This document shows positions 1-9,304 of a stretch of DNA of 64,000 bases, piece by piece. Both the position numbers and the translations under genes were made by a program. The notes under the pieces were generated by a model. It was not told the DNA's origin, did not search any database, and saw only the letters and a list, made by a program, of their open reading frames with translations. Origin of the DNA: Kitasatospora albolonga (GTDB lineage: Bacteria; Actinomycetota; Actinomycetes; Streptomycetales; Streptomycetaceae); assembly GCA_002082585.1 (NCBI GenBank), contig CP020563.1:682001-746000 (forward strand), given 5' to 3'. The first letter of the stretch is position 1; every line of letters begins with the position of its first letter.

Positions 1-37
1 GCCGGGTCACGGCTTCGGTGGGGCGTACGGGCTCACC

Positions 38-813
38 TCACCCGTCCTCCTTCAGCCCCTCCAGCAGCTCGTGCACCGCCCCGTCCAGGATCGCGCGCAG
101 CAGGCGGGCGTCCTCCGCCACCGCCGTGACCAGGACGGCGGGGCCCGCGAGCGGGGTGAGGGCGGCGGTGGGGCCGAGGAGGCGGGCGGGGAGCGGGGAC
201 TCCTCGAAGGACGGGTCGGCCAGGAGGAGCTGACCGACCGCGCGGTGCTCGCCGAGGACGGCGGGGCCGTCCCAGCCGCCGGGGGCGCCGGGGCCGTAGG
301 CCAGTTGCTGGTCGAGGAGCGGGCGGCCTCCCCGGTGGACGGTGAGGCGGGTCGTGAGGGTACCGGTGGGCTCGCCATGACGGCCGAGGATCTGCTCCTC
401 GCGCAGCAACAGGCGTGCGGTGGGGGCGAGTTCGACGCGGGTGGTCTGGTGCAGGTCGCTGCCGTGGGCGGAGACGAGCTGTTCGGGGAGCCAGCGCAGG
501 ACGGCCCGCTCCCCCACCCGTAGAGCCACGGTGTACGTGGACGGGGCGGCGTCCGGCCGGGCGCCCGGCAGCGCGATGGTGGCCGCCGCCGCGTCGACGG
601 TGAGGTGGGCGCCGTCGGCGGCCTCGGCCTCGATCGCCAGCCGGTCGCCGTTGAGCGGGGCGCTCATGGCGCCGACCACGGTGACCCGGGCGTGGGTGGA
701 GTGCGGTGAGCGGGTGCGGCGGAGCGCGAGGGGGCCGGCGCTCTCCAGGACGGGCAGCGCGGTCCCGCCCCGGCCGTCGGGTTCGGCGCGGAGGCGGGCG
801 GTGGCGTGGACGC

Positions 814-817
<4 letters not shown>
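38..817 (-). CDS. ureD: Urease accessory protein UreD
   Basis: The 259-residue product fits UreD (UreH), the scaffold that binds apo-urease and recruits UreF and UreG for nickel insertion. Family-like features are the N-terminal beta-rich part, the [20 protein letters not shown] segment near the middle and a C-terminal helix. It is the last gene of the minus-strand urease operon, and its ATG overlaps the ureG stop by 4 bp, implying translational coupling. UreD is poorly conserved, so the call leans partly on position. Only 37 bases remain between its stop and the window edge. Confidence 0.9.
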
Positions 818-1491
<674 letters not shown>

Positions 1492-1554
1492 GGGGCTGCT
1501 CCTGTCGGGGTGCGGGTGTGAGGATGTCCGGCCCACAGGCCGAACGGCTGCGGG

Positions 1555-2217
1555 CTAGGAGGCGAAGAGGCGGACCGGCCAGGCGGCGTGCGCCTCGGCG
1601 GTGATGTCGAGGAGCGGGGCGGAGGCGGCGGGCAGGGCGTCGATGCCGTGCCGGGCGGCCTCGGCCGCCCGGGCGGCCACCTGGTCCAGCTCGGGTGCGA
1701 GGCGGGCGAGTACGGCGGTGGCCTGGAACGGGTCGAGGGAGAGCAGCCGGACCACGGCGGTGGCCGGGCCGCTGACCGTCTCGTACGCCACGCAGTACGC
1801 CGCGTCCTCGGGCCCCAGCCCCGCCGCCCGGGCCGTGAGGCCGAGGACGACGGGCTGGTGGGCGCCGCGCGGCCGGGCCAGGGCGAGCGCGTCGAGTCCG
1901 GGGCTCGGCCAGGTGGCGCGGGCGGCCCGCATCATCTGGCGGCCCAGCTTGCGGGCGGTGGCCCGCAGGGCGGGTGAGGGCGTACGGGCGTCGGCGGCCT
2001 CGTCGAGCGCGAGCGGGTCGAGGCCGTGGGCGGCGGCCGCGGCGAGGGCGGCGGCGGTGAGCCCGGTGGTGTGCAGGCGGCCCCGGCAGAAGGCGGCGAG
2101 GTCGTCGGCGGTGCGGACGCGCCCCTGGGTGACGGCCGGTTCGGCACCGCCGGAGTGGGCGTGGCCTCCGGCGGGGAACCGGCCGTCGGCGAGGACGAGG
2201 AGGGCTGCGCGTGACAT
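1555..2217 (-). CDS. ureF: Urease accessory protein UreF
   Basis: UreF (220 aa, all-alpha) couples UreD-bound apo-urease to UreG and gates GTP hydrolysis. The N-terminal LADGRFPAGGHAHSGG matches the family's conserved 'D-x-x-(F/L)-P-x-G-(G/S)-x-x-H-S-x-G' stretch, and the rest is Ala-rich helix as expected. It lies 13 bp downstream of ureC in the same operon. There is no sign of truncation. Confidence 0.93.
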   Translation of the reverse strand: MSRAALLVLADGRFPAGGHAHSGGAEPAVTQGRVRTADDLAAFCRGRLHTTGLTAAALAAAAAHGLDPLALDEAADARTPSPALRATARKLGRQMMRAARATWPSPGLDALALARPRGAHQPVVLGLTARAAGLGPEDAAYCVAYETVSGPATAVVRLLSLDPFQATAVLARLAPELDQVAARAAEAARHGIDALPAASAPLLDITAEAHAAWPVRLFAS

Positions 2218-2230
2218 GGCGGGCCCCGGC

Positions 2231-3952
2231 TCAGAAGAGGAAGTAACGCTGGGCCATGGGCAGTTCGGCCGCCGGTGCGGGTTCGACCGGTTCGCCGTCG
2301 ACGGTGACGGCGAAGCTGTCGGGGTCGACGTGGACGTGCGGCATCGCGTCGTTCTCCCGCATGTCCGCCTTGGTGACCGTCCGGGTGCTGGTGATGGCCC
2401 TGAACTCCTTCTCCAGGCCGAGCCGTTCGGGCAGCCCGTCCTCGATCGCCGTACCGGAGACGAAGTTGTACGAGCCGCGCGCCGCCGCCCGGCCCAGCGC
2501 GCCGAACATCGGCCGGGGCATGACCGGCTGGGGTGTCGGGATGGAGGCGTTGGCGTCGCCCATCTGCGCGTACGCGATCTGGCCGCCCTTGATGACGGTC
2601 TGCGGCTTCACCCCGAAGAACGCCGGGTCCCAGAGCACCAGGTCCGCGAGCTTGCCGGTCTCCACCGAGCCGATCTCCCGGTCCAGGCCCTGCGCGACCG
2701 CCGGGTTGATGGTGTATTTGGCGACATAGCGACGGACCCGGTGGTTGTCGGCCCGTCCGTCCCCGGGCAGGGCACCGCGCCGTTTCTTCATGACGTGGGC
2801 GGTCTGCCAGGTCCGCAGGATCACCTCCCCGATGCGCCCCATCGCCTGCGAGTCCGAGGAGATGATCGAGATGGCGCCGAGGTCGTGGAGGATGTCCTCG
2901 GCCGCGATGGTGGAGGGCCGGATACGGGACTCCGCGAAGGCCAGGTCCTCGGGGACGGCCGGGTTGAGGTGGTGGCAGACCATCAGCATGTCGAGGTGTT
3001 CCTCGATGGTGTTGACGGTGTGCGGCCGGGTCGGATTGGTCGAGCTGGGCAGGACGTACGGCTCGGAGACCACGGTGATGATGTCGGGCGCGTGCCCGCC
3101 GCCCGCGCCCTCGGTGTGGTACGCGTGGATGGTGCGTCCGGCGATGGCGGCGAGGGTGTCGGCGACGAACCCGGCCTCGTTCAGGGTGTCGGTGTGGATG
3201 GCGAGCTGGGCGCCGGTCTCCTCGCAGACGGTGAGGCAGGCGTCGATGGCGGCCGGGGTGGCGCCCCAGTCCTCATGAATCTTGAACCCCAGGGCTCCGC
3301 CGCGCAGTTGGGAGTACAGGGCGTCCCGGGATGTGGTGTTGCCCTTCCCCAGCAGCCCGATGTTGACGGGGAAGGTCTCCAGCGCCTCGAACATCCGGGC
3401 CAGGTGCCAGGGGCCGGGCGTGATGGTGGTGGCCTTGGTGCCCTCGGCGGGGCCGGTGCCGCCGCCGACGAGGGTGGTGATGCCACTGGAGAGCGCCTGG
3501 TCGACGAGGGTGGGGGTGATGAAGTGGACGTGCGCGTCGACCGCTCCGGCCGTGAGCAGCTTCCCGTTGCCCGCGATGATCTCGGTCTCCGGGCCGATCA
3601 CCAGGTCGGGGTGGACGCCGTCCATGGTGTCCGGGTTCCCGGCCTTGCCGATGCCGGTGATCCGGCCGTCGCGGATGCCGATGTCGGCCTTGACGATGCC
3701 CCAGTGGTCGATGACGACCGCCCCGGTGATGACGGTGTCGGGCGCGCCCTCGGCCCGGGTGGTGCGGGCCTGGCCCATGGACTCGCGGATCACCTTGCCG
3801 CCGCCGAAGACCGCCTCGTCGCCCGCGTGGCCGGGGCCGCCCGAGCGGTCCTCCTCGATCTCGACCAGGAGGCCGGTGTCCGCGAGGCGGATGCGGTCGC
3901 CGGTGGTGGGGCCGAACAGGTCGGCGTACACGGCCCTGTCGAGGTCAGGCAT
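2231..3952 (-). CDS. ureC: Urease catalytic subunit alpha UreC
   Basis: UreC hydrolyses urea to ammonia and carbamate at a dinuclear nickel centre. All active-site elements are visible: HVH near residues 141-143, the carbamylated Lys in GFKIHEDWG (about 224) with the adjacent His, later His ligands in LAIHTDT and IHAYHTEG, the CHHLNP flap (Cys about 326, His 327), and the Asp ligand in SSDSQAMGR (about 367). The length of 573 aa is typical. The ATG at 3952 was preferred because GGAGGTG lies just upstream; the GTG at 3961 falls inside that ribosome binding site. The gene overlaps ureB by 8 bp. Confidence 0.98.
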   Translation of the reverse strand: MPDLDRAVYADLFGPTTGDRIRLADTGLLVEIEEDRSGGPGHAGDEAVFGGGKVIRESMGQARTTRAEGAPDTVITGAVVIDHWGIVKADIGIRDGRITGIGKAGNPDTMDGVHPDLVIGPETEIIAGNGKLLTAGAVDAHVHFITPTLVDQALSSGITTLVGGGTGPAEGTKATTITPGPWHLARMFEALETFPVNIGLLGKGNTTSRDALYSQLRGGALGFKIHEDWGATPAAIDACLTVCEETGAQLAIHTDTLNEAGFVADTLAAIAGRTIHAYHTEGAGGGHAPDIITVVSEPYVLPSSTNPTRPHTVNTIEEHLDMLMVCHHLNPAVPEDLAFAESRIRPSTIAAEDILHDLGAISIISSDSQAMGRIGEVILRTWQTAHVMKKRRGALPGDGRADNHRVRRYVAKYTINPAVAQGLDREIGSVETGKLADLVLWDPAFFGVKPQTVIKGGQIAYAQMGDANASIPTPQPVMPRPMFGALGRAAARGSYNFVSGTAIEDGLPERLGLEKEFRAITSTRTVTKADMRENDAMPHVHVDPDSFAVTVDGEPVEPAPAAELPMAQRYFLF

Positions 3953-4277
3953 CGGGGGCACCTCCGGTCCCGTCGAGGGCGCCGCCGGTCTCGCCGCGCA
4001 GTCCGGGGACGATGCGGCGGCCGGCGAGGGGGACGAGTTCGACGTCGACCGGGACGCCGGGCTCGAAGCGGACCGCCGTACCGGCCGCGATGTGCAGCCG
4101 CAGCCCGTGCGCGGCCGCCCGGTCGAAGCGCAGCCCGGGGTTGGCCTCGGCGAAGTGGTAGTGGGAGCCGACCTGGACGGGGCGGTCGGCGGCGTTGAGG
4201 ACGGTGAGGCGGGTGACGGGGCGCCCCTCGTTGAGGGCGATGTCCCCGTCTCCGTACAGGATCTCTCCGGGAATCAC
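3945..4277 (-). CDS. ureB: Urease subunit beta UreB
   Basis: This 110-residue beta subunit starts with GTG and shows the family opening [12 protein letters not shown] and the conserved [12 protein letters not shown] and LRFDRAAA segments. It assembles with UreA and UreC into the (alpha-beta-gamma)3 enzyme. It follows ureA after 12 bp and overlaps ureC by 8 bp. Separate small beta and gamma subunits are the usual bacterial arrangement, unlike the fused UreAB of Helicobacter. Confidence 0.97.
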   Translation of the reverse strand: MIPGEILYGDGDIALNEGRPVTRLTVLNAADRPVQVGSHYHFAEANPGLRFDRAAAHGLRLHIAAGTAVRFEPGVPVDVELVPLAGRRIVPGLRGETGGALDGTGGAPDA

Positions 4278-4289
4278 GGCGCAGCCCCG

Positions 4290-4592
<303 letters not shown>

Positions 4593-4649
4593 GCTTCCAC
4601 CTCATCGTCTTCCGCCCGGCACCGGCCTCCGGGCGCAGCGGGACCCTAT

Positions 4650-4676
4650 CCCCGTTCAACAGTCCGTTGAACGGGG
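4650..4676. promoter_or_regulatory. Inverted repeat upstream of ureA
   Basis: A perfect 11-bp inverted repeat, CCCCGTTCAAC then 5 nt then GTTGAACGGGG, ends 58 bp upstream of the ureA start. It could be an operator or a leader hairpin in the urease mRNA. The symmetry is seen directly; the function is inference. The only run of T/U nearby is too distant for a convincing intrinsic terminator. Confidence 0.5.
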
Positions 4677-4719
4677 AACCCGGCTCTCGCGACCAGGCAT
4701 TGCACGTTAGGGCGGAAGT

Positions 4720-4735
4720 TTTTCCATTGCGTTAA
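4720..4735 (-). promoter_or_regulatory. Possible GlnR half-box pair upstream of ureA
   Basis: On the minus strand TTAAC-6 nt-GAAAA matches the actinomycete GlnR pattern gTnAC-n6-GaAAC at 7 of 9 fixed positions. It lies about 130 bp upstream of ureA, in the most AT-rich part of the intergenic region. GlnR is known to control urease genes in S. coelicolor. I do not see a well-spaced second box, so this is tentative. Confidence 0.35.
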
Positions 4736-4877
4736 CTGGCCTTTTGCGGCGCCATAGGCATCCCGGCACACCTCCGGCCGGGCGGTGGTGCGCCCGGCCT
4801 CCTCGAAAGCGGCGCGGCGGCGGGGAGGCGGCCGGGGGCCGGGTCGTATACGGAGCCGCCGGACCCACCACGCGCCG

Positions 4878-4912
4878 AGCCGGGTGTCCCCTCCTCAAGG
4901 GGGCACCCGGCT
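4878..4912 (-). terminator. Hairpin terminator downstream of the YefM-like gene
   Basis: AGCCGGGTG-T-CCCC pairs with GGGG-G-CACCCGGCT across a 7-nt loop, giving a 14-bp stem with one G-T wobble. It sits about 90 nt past the stop of the antitoxin-like gene and well before ureA, so it probably insulates the two minus-strand units. Apart from this and the ureA upstream elements, I find no gene in the 409 bases between ureA and the antitoxin gene. Confidence 0.55.
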
Positions 4913-5001
4913 TCGGACTGTCGGCGCGCGCGTTCGGGCCGCCCCGGTCGCGCCGTCGTCGGCGGACGGGGTGTCAGTTGTCCCGGTCGGCGGACAGAGC
5001 G

Positions 5002-5298
5002 TCAGGCGTCCCGGTCGCCGTGGGGGCGGTGCTCGGCGGCGATGCCGAACCTGCGCCGTTCGCCCTGAGCGGAGGAGGGGGCGGAGCCGATGGAGGAGAC
5101 CGAGCTGATCACCTGCTCCTCGGCAGCGGCCTCAGCGGCCTCCTCCGCTTCCAGTCGTTGCAGGTCAGCGGCGGACACCAGCGCGATGAGCGGCTTGCCG
5201 TGCCGCGTCACGACGACGCGCTCGCCGCCGTAGACAACGCGGTTGATCAGTTCGGCGAGCTCCGCCCGTGCTTGCGTCACCGGAATCTCGTAGGCCAT
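5002..5298 (-). CDS. YefM/Phd-family antitoxin, no toxin partner
   Basis: The 98-residue product begins with the typical Phd/YefM DNA-binding fold ([17 protein letters not shown] ... [22 protein letters not shown], residues 5-47). An acidic helix and a disordered tail rich in Ser and Arg follow. Antitoxins of this family bind their own operator and neutralise RelE/YoeB or Doc toxins. No toxin-like gene lies on either side: ureA is 409 bp downstream, and a ClpP-like gene is divergent. It may therefore be an orphan regulator. The start is fixed by a TATGAT -10 box placing transcription at or next to the ATG, so the message is probably leaderless. Confidence 0.85.
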   Translation of the reverse strand: MAYEIPVTQARAELAELINRVVYGGERVVVTRHGKPLIALVSAADLQRLEAEEAAEAAAEEQVISSVSSIGSAPSSAQGERRRFGIAAEHRPHGDRDA

Positions 5299-5304
5299 AC
5301 CCCC

Positions 5305-5333
5305 ATCATAACCTTCTGTACGTCCTGTACATT
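5305..5333. promoter_or_regulatory. Shared operator/promoter of the antitoxin and ClpP-like genes
   Basis: TGTAC (5317-5321) and TGTACA (5326-5331) lie 9 bp apart. The core TGTACA is the motif bound by YefM-YoeB in E. coli. On the minus strand a TATGAT -10 box (5305-5310) is 7 nt from the antitoxin ATG, so the motifs lie just upstream of -10. On the plus strand TACATT (5328-5333) could serve as the -10 of the ClpP-like gene. Autorepression by the antitoxin and co-control of the divergent gene are inferred. Confidence 0.6.
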
Positions 5334-5451
5334 TTTTACGGACGGGTCGGCCGGGGTCCTCATGGCTCCGGCCGACCCGCGCGCCCCGGCACACGTCCGG
5401 TCGCGCACCCAGCCGCGCACGGAGTCCCGCGCCCAGGAGGAAGGCACCGCC

Positions 5452-6066
5452 ATGATCCGCCCCGCCGCCCGTTATGTACTGCCCGAGTTCCACGAGCGCA
5501 CCGCGACCGGAACCCGGACCATGGACCCGTACTCCAAGCTGCTGTCCGAGCGGATCGTCTTCCTCGGGAGCCCCATCGACGACACCGCGGCGAGCGACCT
5601 CATCGCCCAGCTCATGTATCTGGAGCACGCCGATCCGGACCGGCCGCTCTCGCTCTACATCAACTCCCCCGGCGGCTCGTTCCCGGCCATGGCGGCGGTC
5701 TACGACACCATGCAGTTCCTCACCTGCGATGTGGAGACCTTCTGCCTGGGGCAGGCCGGCTCCTACGCGGCGGGCCTGCTGGCGGCCGGGGCTCCGGGCC
5801 GCCGACATGCTCTGCCCGGTGCGCGGGTAGTCATTCAGCAGCCCGCCCTGGAGGAGCCAATGCGGGGCCAGCCGTCCGACCTGGAGATCCACGCGCGCGA
5901 ACTGGTGCGTACCCGCGAGATGTTCACGGCCATGCTGGTCCGGCACACGGGCCGGACCGCCGAGCAGGTCACCGCCGACATCGAGCGCGACACCGTCCTC
6001 GACGCCGAGGCCGCCCGCGCCCACGGGCTGATCGACCACGTCGTGGAGAACCGCTCCCTCTCCTAG
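5452..6066 (+). CDS. ClpP-like protein lacking the catalytic His
   Basis: This 204-residue protein aligns along its length with ClpP ([42 protein letters not shown]). The nucleophile Ser104 and Asp180 are present. The position of catalytic His (His122 in E. coli, in the IHQP motif) is Gln129, and two extra residues follow in the ALEEPMRGQ loop. A Ser-Gln-Asp triad should be inactive, as in cyanobacterial or plastid ClpR subunits, so it may be a structural partner in mixed ClpP rings. The start has AGGAGGAAGG 8 nt upstream. It is divergent from the YefM-like antitoxin. Confidence 0.88.
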   Translation: MIRPAARYVLPEFHERTATGTRTMDPYSKLLSERIVFLGSPIDDTAASDLIAQLMYLEHADPDRPLSLYINSPGGSFPAMAAVYDTMQFLTCDVETFCLGQAGSYAAGLLAAGAPGRRHALPGARVVIQQPALEEPMRGQPSDLEIHARELVRTREMFTAMLVRHTGRTAEQVTADIERDTVLDAEAARAHGLIDHVVENRSLS

Positions 6067-6136
6067 AGGGTGCCGCCCCCTCCCCCGAGGGGGCCGTCGA
6101 ACCGCCGCCTGCCGTACGACACGAGGTGAACCGCAC

Positions 6137-6442
6137 ATGGAGCCGACGGAGTTCCCGCCCCTGCCCGCGCTGACCCAGGCCGAGGGCGAGTTCGTCGACT
6201 GTTATCTGGCGGTCCTCGACCAGGTGGGCCGGATCAACCCGGCGCGCGGCAGCGACACCTACAGCGCGCTGCGGGCCGCGCAGGCCCTCGCCTCCCGGGC
6301 GGCGGCCCTGCGCGACGCCCTGACCCTGATGCACGAGCGCGGCGAACGGCAGATCCACGCGGCGACGCTGGCGCGGGCCCTGCGAGTACTGGACGGCGAA
6401 CGGCGGGCGGGCCGGGTCGCGATGCCCCCGACCTCGAAGTGA
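6137..6442 (+). CDS. Hypothetical protein downstream of the ClpP-like gene
   Basis: The 101-residue product is not recognised. It appears mainly helical, with FPPLPALTQAEGEFVDCYLAVLDQVGRI at the start, an Ala/Arg-rich middle and a basic end. There is no signal peptide or membrane segment. It starts 70 bp after the ClpP-like gene behind a GAGGTGA ribosome binding site and probably shares its transcript. A role as adaptor or partner of the ClpP-like protein is only suggested by position. Confidence 0.7.
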   Translation: MEPTEFPPLPALTQAEGEFVDCYLAVLDQVGRINPARGSDTYSALRAAQALASRAAALRDALTLMHERGERQIHAATLARALRVLDGERRAGRVAMPPTSK

Positions 6443-6568
6443 GCCGGATCTCCGCGCTCCAGACCCCGAACCGATCCGGATCTCCACGCCCCTGACCCCG
6501 AACTGAGCCGCTCCGCGCGCCGGGAGCGCATTACGGGAGCGGGCCGGTCGCGACGCTGTGCGACACGC

Positions 6569-6588
6569 CCGGTCACGTGACCGGTTTT
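6569..6588 (+). terminator. Palindrome followed by T-run, probable terminator
   Basis: CCGGTCACGTGACCGG is a perfect 16-bp palindrome, immediately followed by TTTT. As RNA it gives a 6-bp stem with an ACGT loop and a U-tract, about 125 nt past the hypothetical gene. It could alternatively be an operator with a CACGTG core. Between the gene and the riboswitch (6443-6870) I see nothing else that looks coding. Confidence 0.5.
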
Positions 6589-6870
6589 CCTCGCTCGTTC
6601 GGCGTAGACGATCACCCGCACGAGCGACGGCCCGACTTGCGCCCAACGCGCGTTCCGTGCTCGGAATCTGACCTTTTGTCGCTGGTACGGGGCGGGTCGC
6701 CGGGCCCGTCGGCGAGCCCGTATCCACCCTGTCCACCTGAACGGGTCAGTGGTGAGGAGACTCACAAATCACTGTTTCGGCTCGGAAATCCGGCACTCGG
6801 TGAGTCAAGATCCCTGGGACGACAAGCCCCCGCCACCGCGGCGGGGCGGTCCGGGTGGACGCCGAGTCCT

Positions 6871-7034
6871 GCCGCCACCCCGGATGACTGGTCGACAGGA
6901 GTGGATCGGCAGGAGTGGAGGACCCGAGCACAACGGGCCGACCGGGAGACCGGAAAGCCCTCGGGGTGAAGCCGCATCGCGCGGCCGGGCAACTTCGCCA
7001 GCCCGAACCCGACAGGTCATCCTTCACAGGCGGC
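6871..7034 (+). promoter_or_regulatory. ydaO-type c-di-AMP riboswitch
   Basis: The leader of the NlpC/P60 gene contains the conserved ydaO blocks: GGAGGACCCGAG, then CTCGGGGTGAAGCCGC, then GCCCGAACCCGACAGGTCAT and CACAGGCGG. GCCGCC (6871-6876) can pair with GGCGGC (7029-7034) to close P1. The family binds cyclic di-AMP and in Streptomyces precedes resuscitation-factor and wall-hydrolase genes. The ribosome binding site (GAAGGG, 7039-7044) starts just after P1, so translational or transcriptional control are both possible. A covariance-model scan would settle the exact ends. Confidence 0.82.
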
Positions 7035-7050
7035 TGACGAAGGGTTGCGC

Positions 7051-7521
7051 ATGTCTGCGCAGGTTCATGTCCCGTCTCTGCTCACCCGGGTCGGTACGGC
7101 CTCGGTGCTCACCTTTGCCGTGACGTCCGCGATGCTGGCGCCGGGCCTGGTCAACGATGCGGAGGCCGCCACCCATTCGACGAAGGCGCTCAAGGTCGCC
7201 GCGTCGAAGAAGGGGGCTCCCTACAAGTACGGGGCCGCGGGTCCCCACCGTTTCGACTGCTCGGGGCTGACTGTCTACTCGTTCAAGAAGGCCGGGAAGA
7301 AGCTCCCCCGCACGGCACAGCAGCAGTACAACAAGACCCGCCATATCCCGAAGACCAAGCGCAAACAGGGTGACCTGGTCTTCTTCCATTCCGGACGCGG
7401 CGTCTACCACGTGGGCATCTACGCCGGGGGCGGAAAGATCTGGCACTCCCCCAAATCGGGAGACGTGGTACGGAAGGCAAAAATCTGGTCCAAGAGCGTC
7501 TCGTACGGACGGGTCCGCTGA
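7051..7521 (+). CDS. Secreted NlpC/P60 peptidoglycan hydrolase
   Basis: The 156-residue protein has a Sec signal peptide (hydrophobic stretch VLTFAVTSAMLAPGL, likely cleavage after AEA near residue 40). A compact NlpC/P60 domain follows: catalytic Cys in RFDCSGL, catalytic His in GVYHVGIYAGGG, and a third polar residue in IWHSP. Such enzymes cut D-gamma-Glu-diaminopimelate links in the wall. The ATG at 7051 was chosen over the TTG at 7045 because GAAGGG lies 6 nt upstream. It is controlled by the c-di-AMP riboswitch directly upstream. Confidence 0.93.
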   Translation: MSAQVHVPSLLTRVGTASVLTFAVTSAMLAPGLVNDAEAATHSTKALKVAASKKGAPYKYGAAGPHRFDCSGLTVYSFKKAGKKLPRTAQQQYNKTRHIPKTKRKQGDLVFFHSGRGVYHVGIYAGGGKIWHSPKSGDVVRKAKIWSKSVSYGRVR

Positions 7522-7639
7522 CCCTCTGAACCGGACGCTCTTCCCTTGCGGGCGGTACGGGCACGCCTCCCGGCTCCGCCCGGCACCGCCCGCAAGGCCC
7601 CGGCCCCGCCTCCGGCGCTTTCGAGCTCCCCAGACGCTC

Positions 7640-8296
7640 TCAGCGCAGGAGCGGGCCGGTCACCAGCACCAGACCCAGTCCGGTGAGCGCCACACCGCTG
7701 CCGCCCTCGATGGCGCGGGCGGTACGCGGTCGGCGCAGCCACCGGCCCAGCCGGTCCACGAGCAGGGCGACCGCCGGGAACCAGATCAGGGCCAGCGCCA
7801 CCACGAGGGCGGCGAGCAGCAGCGTCCTGGGCAGCGGCGGCTGTCCGGCCGGGACGAACTGCGGCAACAAACTGAGGAAGAGGACCGGCGCCTTCGGGTT
7901 GAGCGCGTTGGTCAGGAACCCCTGGCGCAGCGCACGCCCGAACGCCTGGGGAGCCTCCGGCCCCGTCCCGTTGCCGGGTGTGCGGTTCTTCTCCGAGATC
8001 CGGCGCCGGAGCGCGTACAGCCCGCTGATCCCGAGGTAGAGCACGTACGCGCCGCCGAGCAGCTGGACGGTGCGGAACAGCACGGGAAGCGTCACCAGCA
8101 CCGCGGCCAGCCCCGCCACGGCGAGCGCGGTGTGCACGAGCAGTCCCCCGGCGACGCCGAGCGCGCTGGCCAGACCGGCGGTGCGCGATGCCAGGGCGTT
8201 GCGTACGACGACGGTGAAGTCGGCGCCGGGCAGCGCGACCATACCGGCGGCGACCCCGGTGAAGGCGATCAGTTGTGCGTCCAGTTGTCCGTCCAT
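7640..8296 (-). CDS. LysE/RhtB-family amino acid exporter
   Basis: The 218-residue membrane protein has about six hydrophobic segments. It carries the LysE-family N-terminal signature around ALPGADFTVVVRNAL and the FLTNALNPKAPVLFLSLLPQFV motif. Such proteins export amino acids such as lysine, homoserine or threonine; the substrate here is unknown. It is divergent from a LysR regulator with a 72-bp shared promoter region, so substrate-responsive control by that regulator is likely. Confidence 0.9.
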   Translation of the reverse strand: MDGQLDAQLIAFTGVAAGMVALPGADFTVVVRNALASRTAGLASALGVAGGLLVHTALAVAGLAAVLVTLPVLFRTVQLLGGAYVLYLGISGLYALRRRISEKNRTPGNGTGPEAPQAFGRALRQGFLTNALNPKAPVLFLSLLPQFVPAGQPPLPRTLLLAALVVALALIWFPAVALLVDRLGRWLRRPRTARAIEGGSGVALTGLGLVLVTGPLLR

Positions 8297-8319
8297 GGGT
8301 ACAGCCTGGACCTGCGGAG

Positions 8320-8360
8320 CCTTTAGCGTGTACTTGCAATCTTCTGGGTCTGCCTAAAGG
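8320..8360. promoter_or_regulatory. Spaced inverted repeat between the LysE and LysR genes
   Basis: CCTTTAG (8320-8326) and CTAAAGG (8354-8360) form a perfect 7-bp inverted repeat around a 27-nt spacer in the divergent intergenic region. It overlaps the ribosome binding site of the LysR gene. It could be the operator of the LysR regulator, but the spacing is longer than a standard T-N11-A box. Confidence 0.35.
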
Positions 8361-8368
8361 AACGCTTC

Positions 8369-9283
8369 ATGTACGACCCGACGCGGCTCGCCGCACTCGT
8401 GGCGGTCGCCGAGGCCGGATCGATCACGCGGGCCGCCGCCCATCTGGGCTACACCGCGCCCGCGCTCTCCCAGCAACTGGCCAAACTGGAGCGCGAGGCC
8501 GGGGCGGTGCTGCTGGTGCGCCACCATCGCGGGGCGCGGCTGACGGCGGCCGGTGAGCTGCTGGCGGTCCGGGCCCGGCGGGTCCTGGACGAACTGGACC
8601 AGGCGCGGCACGAGCTGGCGCGGCTGGCCGGGCTCTCCGGCGGCAGGCTGCGGGTGGGGACGTTCACGACGGCCGGGGTGCATCTGCTGCCGCCGGTCCT
8701 GAGCGCGTTCCGGCGGGCCCATCCGGACGTCGAGCTGACCGTCACCGAGTACGAGCCGCCGGCCGGGGTCGCGGCGGTCGTCGCGGGCGAAGTGGACCTG
8801 GCGCTGACCCACACCTACGAACCGGCGGTGACGGACCCGCCGCCGACGGGCGTCACCCTCGAACCGCTGCTGGTCGAGGAGCTGGTGCTGGCGACCGCCG
8901 TCGGGCACCGGCTCTCCGAGGGCACCGGACGGCTGGCGGTCGCGGAGCTGGCCGGGCGCCCGCTGATCAGCAGCGCTCCGGCGCATCCGCCCCGGCGCGG
9001 GGTGGAGGGCGCGCTCGCGGAGGCGGGCGCGACTCCGGCGGTGGTGTGCGAGTCGCCCGGCTATGCGCTGGTGTGCGCCCTGGTCAGCGCGGGGCTCGGC
9101 GTGGCGGTGGTGCCGGAGATGGTCGCGTCGCTGTCGTCCGCCCCGCTGGCCGTCCGGCGGCTGGAGCCCGCGGCCTTCCGCCGGACGATCTCCGTGGTGC
9201 ACCGGGGCGACCGGGCGACCGCCGCCGCCACGACCCTGCTCGCACTGCTGCGGAGCGGCTTCGGCCGGGGAACGCCCCGCTGA
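8369..9283 (+). CDS. LysR-family transcriptional regulator
   Basis: A 304-residue LTTR. The winged helix-turn-helix occupies residues 1-62 (RLAALVAVAEAGSITRAAAH, ALSQQLAKLEREAGAVLL). A coiled linker follows, then a two-lobed substrate-binding domain with LRVGTFTTAGVHLLPPVL at its start. An AAAGGA ribosome binding site precedes the ATG. It probably controls the divergent LysE-type exporter in response to an amino acid, as LysG and ArgP do. The ligand cannot be read from the sequence. Confidence 0.93.
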   Translation: MYDPTRLAALVAVAEAGSITRAAAHLGYTAPALSQQLAKLEREAGAVLLVRHHRGARLTAAGELLAVRARRVLDELDQARHELARLAGLSGGRLRVGTFTTAGVHLLPPVLSAFRRAHPDVELTVTEYEPPAGVAAVVAGEVDLALTHTYEPAVTDPPPTGVTLEPLLVEELVLATAVGHRLSEGTGRLAVAELAGRPLISSAPAHPPRRGVEGALAEAGATPAVVCESPGYALVCALVSAGLGVAVVPEMVASLSSAPLAVRRLEPAAFRRTISVVHRGDRATAAATTLLALLRSGFGRGTPR

Positions 9284-9304
9284 TCCCCGGCCGGAGCCCG
9301 GGTG

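Noticed and set aside
1601..4198. An 865-codon plus-strand open frame
   Set aside because: It is antisense to the urease genes ureF-ureC-ureB, caused by high GC bias.
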